From Gammaproteobacteria bacterium UBA3067 (GTDB lineage Bacteria; Pseudomonadota; Gammaproteobacteria; Pseudomonadales; UBA3067), in NCBI GenBank assembly GCA_002366835.1, contig DFBZ01000084.1, positions 6,591 through 15,666 of the forward strand: DNA of 9,076 bases. The letters run 5' to 3'. Below are positions 5,964 through 9,076 of this stretch, piece after piece (positions within the stretch are counted from its first letter, which is position 1; every line of letters starts with the position of its first letter). The position numbers were made by a program, and so were the translations under genes. The notes beneath the pieces are model-generated. The model was not told the origin of the DNA. It was given only the letters and a program-made list of their open reading frames with translations, and did not search any database.

Positions 5964-6662
5964 ATGAAAAAATGCTTTGCTGCTTGTTTGTTAATGCTAG
6001 CCGCTTTGAATACTGCTTATGCAGGCACTATTAGCCGATGGAATTTGCCGGATGGGAAAATGTTCACCCTCACGTATCAGGATAATCAACATATTCGGAT
6101 TGAGTTAGGCAAAGGCCATCAGCTTTTGATTAATGGGGCAAAAAGCCATTTAGTGACTCGCCAAGGGAGCCAGCGTATTGCGATGGATCTTGCGAATATG
6201 GGCGATGCCTTGGAAGCCTTTGGTGGTTTGATGATGCAAAATGCCCAGCAAAGGGTGGATGAGCTTAAGGGCAGCAAGGTGCAGTTCAAAAAGACAGGCC
6301 GTATCGAACGCATTGGTGGTTATCGGGGCGAGGTGTACCAGGTTAATCTGAGCTCTCCCAAGGGAAATGAGACGCATGAGATTGTGGTCAGTAATCATCC
6401 AGATATATTGGCTTTGCAGGATATTTTTCTGGAGTTGGGTAAGCGAGCATCGAAAGTGCTGCCGAATAACCAGGGCCTGGTCACCATGAATTACTTTTCT
6501 CGTCAGGCAAAAAGCGTGGGGATTGGCGGGGTGCTGCGGTATGGCAGTGATCTTAGCTTGCGGGAGGTAGAAAAGAAGAAGCTGGTTTCGGGTGCGTTCC
6601 AGCTTCCACAGGGTGTTACTTTAATTACGCTGCCGGTTTTCCCATCGATGATGGCTCGATAG
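5964..6662 (+). CDS. Exported protein of unknown function (possibly DUF4412-like)
   Basis: I do not firmly recognise this 232-residue protein. Residues 1-20 form a clear Sec signal peptide with two Lys, a hydrophobic core and an AYA-Gly21 cleavage site, so the mature protein should be periplasmic or secreted. The mature part is rich in alternating beta-strand patterns: FTLTYQDNQHIRIEL (35-49), HQLLING (52-58) and HLVTRQGSQRIAMDL (62-76). A helical stretch follows (80-102). The segment KKTGRIERIGGYRGEVYQV (109-127) resembles the G-x-x-x-x-I-x-G-Y-x-x-x-x-Y pattern of DUF4412-type periplasmic proteins, which is weak evidence. There are no cysteines after the signal peptide and no membrane helix. 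It diverges from the tRNA and converges with the acyl-CoA synthetase gene, leaving 28 bp between their ends. Nothing in the sequence ties its role to either neighbour. Confidence 0.7.
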   Translation: MKKCFAACLLMLAALNTAYAGTISRWNLPDGKMFTLTYQDNQHIRIELGKGHQLLINGAKSHLVTRQGSQRIAMDLANMGDALEAFGGLMMQNAQQRVDELKGSKVQFKKTGRIERIGGYRGEVYQVNLSSPKGNETHEIVVSNHPDILALQDIFLELGKRASKVLPNNQGLVTMNYFSRQAKSVGIGGVLRYGSDLSLREVEKKKLVSGAFQLPQGVTLITLPVFPSMMAR

Positions 6663-6690
6663 AGGGGCCGACAGCGGTTTTCTCATTTTT

Positions 6691-8502
6691 CTAGAAGCGG
6701 TATGCGCCTTCGTTAACACCTTTTTCGATCTCTGGAGTTAGAAGCTGGTAGCTCTTCTCGCCGGGGATAAGGACGTATAGTTTTTCCGAAATCATCGAGG
6801 TGTTGTAGCCTTCTTTTTTCAGGTCGGCCTTCTTATATTTGAAGGTGCCAGTGACATCAATTTCTGTCTTGATGCGCAGGAAGACTGGTATCGCGTAAGG
6901 GGGCAGTTCTGATTTTAAGCAGCTCAGTAGTTTCTCAAAATCTAGCTCGGTGTTCTCTTGTGGGGTAATGGTGGCCATGCCGGCTTTACCATTGGTATTG
7001 GGAATTTCTGCCCCGTATACAGCGCAGCCTGCTACATCTGGCAGGGTAGCGATGACGTTTTCCACTTGCGTGGTGGATACGTTTTCACCTTTCCAGCGAA
7101 AAGTGTCTCCCAGTCGGTCAACAAATTGGTAATGTGCACAGCCGATGCCACGCAGCATATCGCCGGTATTAAACCAAGCATCGCCTTTTTTGAACACGTC
7201 TCGCATGATGGCCGATTCGGTTTTGTCTTTTTGGGTATAACCAACAAAGGGTGTTTTGGGTGTGATTTCACCGATCAATAGGCCGGGTTCACCGAGCTCT
7301 ACTTTGATTAAGTGGCCATTGGCATCACGCACTACTTGCTCGGCCTCTTTGTCGTAACGCACCAGTGTGGCTTTACCCATACCCACGGTGTTTTCCATGT
7401 TTAAGAAGTTCATAAACGCGGTATTGCCTTCGCTAGCCCCATAGAACTCGATAATGTTAGGGACTTGAAAGCGTTCTTTAAACTCTTTCCATATGCCAGG
7501 ACGCAGCCCATTACCAAACATCTTCTTAAGTGTGTGCTGGTTATCGGTGGGGCTTTTGGGCTGGTTTAGCAGGTAGCGACAAAGCTCGCCCACATAGCCA
7601 AAAATAGTGGCCTGGTATTTTTCTATATCGTCCCAAAACTCACTGGCGCTAAATTTGCGGCGAACAACCACTGCCGCACCGGCGGCCAATGTTGAGCCCC
7701 AGCACGGAACCAGTCCCGTTGCATGAAACAGAGGTAATGGCAGGTAGAAGATGTCATTTTGATCAAGGTTCATGACAACGTTGATCATCCCAAAAGCAGA
7801 AGCATAGCGATTGTGGTCGGTAATGGTTGCTTTGGGCATGCCGGTGGTGCCAGAGGTGTAGATATAAACGAAGTGATCTTCGCGTTTAATAGAGCTGGTC
7901 ACAGTAAGGTTTGAGTTAGGCTGGTCTTGGCATTCTTTGTAAAGGTTGGTGAAGCCCTTAATGTTTTTGCCAGGGTTAACCATCACGTCACGGTCAGCGA
8001 CACTGTAGACCCTGTTTTTAGCCATGTTCAAGTCGGCCTGCACTTCGAGAAAAGAGTCGCTTAACTCTTCGCCTACGACACAGGTTTTTGCATCAACCAG
8101 ATTAAGGCTGTGGATGAGCACATTGCCTGTTTGCGCGGTATTGATGAGTGCGGTTGCAGCGCCTGTTTTTGCGATGGCTACGAGGCTGATTAAAAATTCT
8201 GGGCGATCTTGCATGTAAAGGCCGACTACATCGCCTTTGCCAATGCCTTCGCTTTGTAAATAGTGCGCAATTTGGTTGGCTTTACGGTTGAACTCAAGAT
8301 AAGTGATTTTTTGGTCTTCGTAGTAAATCGCGATATTGCCAGGGTAACGTGCAGTGGTTAATTCAAAGCAGCTCGGCATGGAGTCGTTGTCGGTGGCACT
8401 TCTCGATGCTTTGATGGCTCGCACAATAGCAGGAACACGTTCAACTATTTTGGGGAGACGCTTTACGACGTCCATGGGTTTGATAATGTCGTTTTCTACC
8501 AT
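6691..8502 (-). CDS. Long-chain acyl-CoA synthetase, FadD6/FATP-type AMP-forming ligase
   Basis: This ANL-superfamily enzyme activates a fatty acid with ATP to acyl-AMP and then to acyl-CoA. The 603 residues fit the bacterial FadD6 / eukaryotic FATP-like group. Motifs in order are the P-loop YTSGTTGMPK (215-224), PLPLFHATG (255-263), YGASEGN (354-360), NTGDML (445-450) and the hinge region DRLGDTFRWKGENVSTTQVE (462-481). The probable catalytic Lys555 lies in TGTFKYKK (551-558). TFRWKGENVSTTQVE is the characteristic FATP/very-long-chain form. The N-terminal 35 residues are basic and amphipathic, suggesting peripheral membrane contact. AAGGA lies 8 bp before the ATG. A weak -10 (TACAAT, minus strand, 8530-8535) may precede it. 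Chain-length preference, and whether it also aids uptake, cannot be read from the sequence. Its proximity to alkB suggests, but does not show, a role in hydrocarbon-derived acid activation. Confidence 0.9.
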   Translation of the reverse strand: MVENDIIKPMDVVKRLPKIVERVPAIVRAIKASRSATDNDSMPSCFELTTARYPGNIAIYYEDQKITYLEFNRKANQIAHYLQSEGIGKGDVVGLYMQDRPEFLISLVAIAKTGAATALINTAQTGNVLIHSLNLVDAKTCVVGEELSDSFLEVQADLNMAKNRVYSVADRDVMVNPGKNIKGFTNLYKECQDQPNSNLTVTSSIKREDHFVYIYTSGTTGMPKATITDHNRYASAFGMINVVMNLDQNDIFYLPLPLFHATGLVPCWGSTLAAGAAVVVRRKFSASEFWDDIEKYQATIFGYVGELCRYLLNQPKSPTDNQHTLKKMFGNGLRPGIWKEFKERFQVPNIIEFYGASEGNTAFMNFLNMENTVGMGKATLVRYDKEAEQVVRDANGHLIKVELGEPGLLIGEITPKTPFVGYTQKDKTESAIMRDVFKKGDAWFNTGDMLRGIGCAHYQFVDRLGDTFRWKGENVSTTQVENVIATLPDVAGCAVYGAEIPNTNGKAGMATITPQENTELDFEKLLSCLKSELPPYAIPVFLRIKTEIDVTGTFKYKKADLKKEGYNTSMISEKLYVLIPGEKSYQLLTPEIEKGVNEGAYRF

Positions 8503-8591
8503 TTTCTTGTTCCTTATCGTTCTTTTTGTATTGTAAATATGGGGGGTGTTGCCTTGAGGGTGTTGTCTAGGGGCGCAAGACTACAAGGATG

Positions 8592-8612
8592 TTGCAGAGG
8601 GTGCAAATTTGC
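8592..8612. repeat. Overlapping inverted repeats, possible operator
   Basis: TTGCA (8592-8596) and TGCAA (8602-8606) form an inverted repeat with a 5-bp spacer. TGCAA runs directly into a perfect 10-bp palindrome, GCAAATTTGC (8603-8612). Such symmetry fits a dimeric regulator site, but no known operator is recognised. Confidence 0.35.
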
Positions 8613-8638
8613 CTACGGTGCCTGTTGAGGCTGTAGGC
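8611..8638. repeat. Nested stem-loop with GCCTGT..AGGCTG core (copy 1)
   Basis: The outer arms GCCTAC (8611-8616) and GTAGGC (8633-8638) pair perfectly. Inside them GCCT (8620-8623) pairs with AGGC (8628-8631) around a GTTG loop, giving a 28-nt imperfect hairpin. No T-tract follows on either strand, so it is not an ordinary intrinsic terminator. Its core is nearly repeated at 8722-8736. Confidence 0.45.
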
Positions 8639-8720
8639 TGGGTGATGGCTGGTTTTGCTCGCGTTTGTAGTTGGCCTGCTATAGTTAATGGACGGCGTGT
8701 CTCTCTCAACAGCCGAGCTT

Positions 8721-8736
8721 AGCCTGTGGGAGGCTG
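8721..8736. repeat. Short inverted repeat, near-copy of the 8620-8633 core (copy 2)
   Basis: AGCCT (8721-8725) and AGGCT (8731-8735) flank GTGGG. The stretch GCCTGTGGGAGGCTG (8722-8736) differs from GCCTGTTGAGGCTG (8620-8633) only in the loop, and lies 102 bp away in the same orientation. Confidence 0.4.
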
Positions 8737-8849
8737 CATTCTTATATAACAGTAGCTTAGGTGCCAAGTCTGGCTTGTGAAGCCCTTGTTAAGAGTGGGG
8801 TTTGAAAGGTTTTAAATGCACATTTTATATGCAGTAAAAGGAAGAATTA

Positions 8850-9076
8850 ATGTCAATTCCGGCTGATTTAGCACAGGAGTGGCTGACTTGGCAGTGCCAG
8901 GTTGTGACGGGAATTATTCGTGGAATGGTTTTCGCTATCGATGATGAAGGCGCCATGGACGACGTACTCGCATCGCATCCTGATGCGGGTGAGGGGCGTG
9001 AGCTGATGAAAGATTACGCCTATAGCGCCTTAAAAGAGGGCAAGGGGCTGGTGAAAATCCGCCAAAAATATGGCCC
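8850..9076 (+). CDS. Unrecognised protein, N-terminal 75 residues only (3' partial)
   Basis: An open frame starts at ATG 8850, with AAGGA (8838-8842) 7 bp upstream, and runs uninterrupted to the window end, so it is a real but truncated gene. The visible part is soluble and has no signal peptide or membrane helix. It begins with an amphipathic helix around EWLTWQCQVVTGIIRG (10-25) and continues with an acidic segment (31-49). The end, ALKEGKGLVKIRQKYGP, resembles a strand entering a sensory-type domain. The pattern W-x-x-W-Q-C ... G-x-I-R-G ... EGKG-x-V ... R-Q-x-Y-G-P reminds me of the start of GAF-domain/HlyD-type adaptor proteins in some secretion loci. This is recollection, not a verified match. 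If correct, a secretion or efflux operon should continue to the right. Divergent orientation from the acyl-CoA synthetase means the two could share regulation. Confidence 0.7.
   Translation, partial: MSIPADLAQEWLTWQCQVVTGIIRGMVFAIDDEGAMDDVLASHPDAGEGRELMKDYAYSALKEGKGLVKIRQKYG

Larger units (their letters stand above)
8503..8849. promoter_or_regulatory. 347-bp divergent intergenic region with several inverted repeats
   Basis: This region has no convincing coding frame; the one open frame on the minus strand (8567-8767) lacks a ribosome site and protein-like composition. It should carry the promoters of the acyl-CoA synthetase gene and of the gene at 8850. Candidates on the plus strand are an extended -10, TGCTATAGT (8677-8685), and TTGAAA (8802-8807) 18 bp from TATATG (8826-8831). 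Inverted repeats occur at 8592-8612, 8611-8638 and 8721-8735 and are listed separately. Confidence 0.5.

Noticed and set aside
6958..7281. Plus-strand frame of 107 codons inside the acyl-CoA synthetase gene
   Set aside because: It lies wholly antisense to a conserved part of the ligase (the hinge and A8 region) and has no domain-like features.
8567..8767. Minus-strand frame of 66 codons in the intergenic region
   Set aside because: It has no ribosome site, no hydrophobic core or known motif, and spans the inverted repeats; chance is the simpler explanation.
1..9076. CRISPR array, insertion sequence, phage or toxin-antitoxin module
   Set aside because: No regularly spaced repeats, terminal inverted repeats, transposase motifs or small paired toxin/antitoxin frames were seen.

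Overview
The window looks like chromosomal DNA of an aerobic, probably marine or hydrocarbon-exposed gammaproteobacterium. Base composition is moderate, and the amgK-murU pair and the rpe-gph pair resemble the Pseudomonas / Cellvibrionales-type arrangement. The genus cannot be fixed from sequence alone. Gene density is high, and I see no transposase, integrase, phage gene or CRISPR array.

Left third (1-4235) is housekeeping. amgK (5' end cut by the window edge) and murU form a two-gene unit for recycling N-acetylmuramic acid into UDP-MurNAc. A DUF3530-type exported alpha/beta-hydrolase-like protein is encoded convergently and overlaps the end of murU by 25 bp. From a short divergent intergenic region, rpe (ribulose-phosphate 3-epimerase) and gph (phosphoglycolate phosphatase) run rightwards with only 4 bp between them. 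They end at a strong bidirectional intrinsic terminator (4208-4235).

Middle (4236-5963): a divergent member of the AlkB membrane diiron hydroxylase family is on the minus strand. Behind it, on the same strand, is a complete tRNA-Arg(TCG) with encoded CCA and a recognisable promoter with a GC-rich discriminator.

Right third (5964-9076): a small exported protein of unknown function (possibly DUF4412-like) faces a FadD6/FATP-type acyl-CoA synthetase on the minus strand. A 347-bp divergent intergenic region follows, holding several inverted repeats, including two near-copies of one short hairpin. The last gene, cut off by the window end, starts at 8850 and is not securely recognised. AlkB and the acyl-CoA synthetase could be early and late steps of hydrocarbon or fatty-acid use (alkane to alcohol, then acid, then acyl-CoA), but no rubredoxin, rubredoxin reductase, alcohol or aldehyde dehydrogenase lies between them, so this link is inference.

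I found no clear, previously undescribed multi-gene system. The points most worth a second look are the divergent AlkB, the repeat-bearing intergenic region at 8503-8849, and the truncated gene at the right edge.
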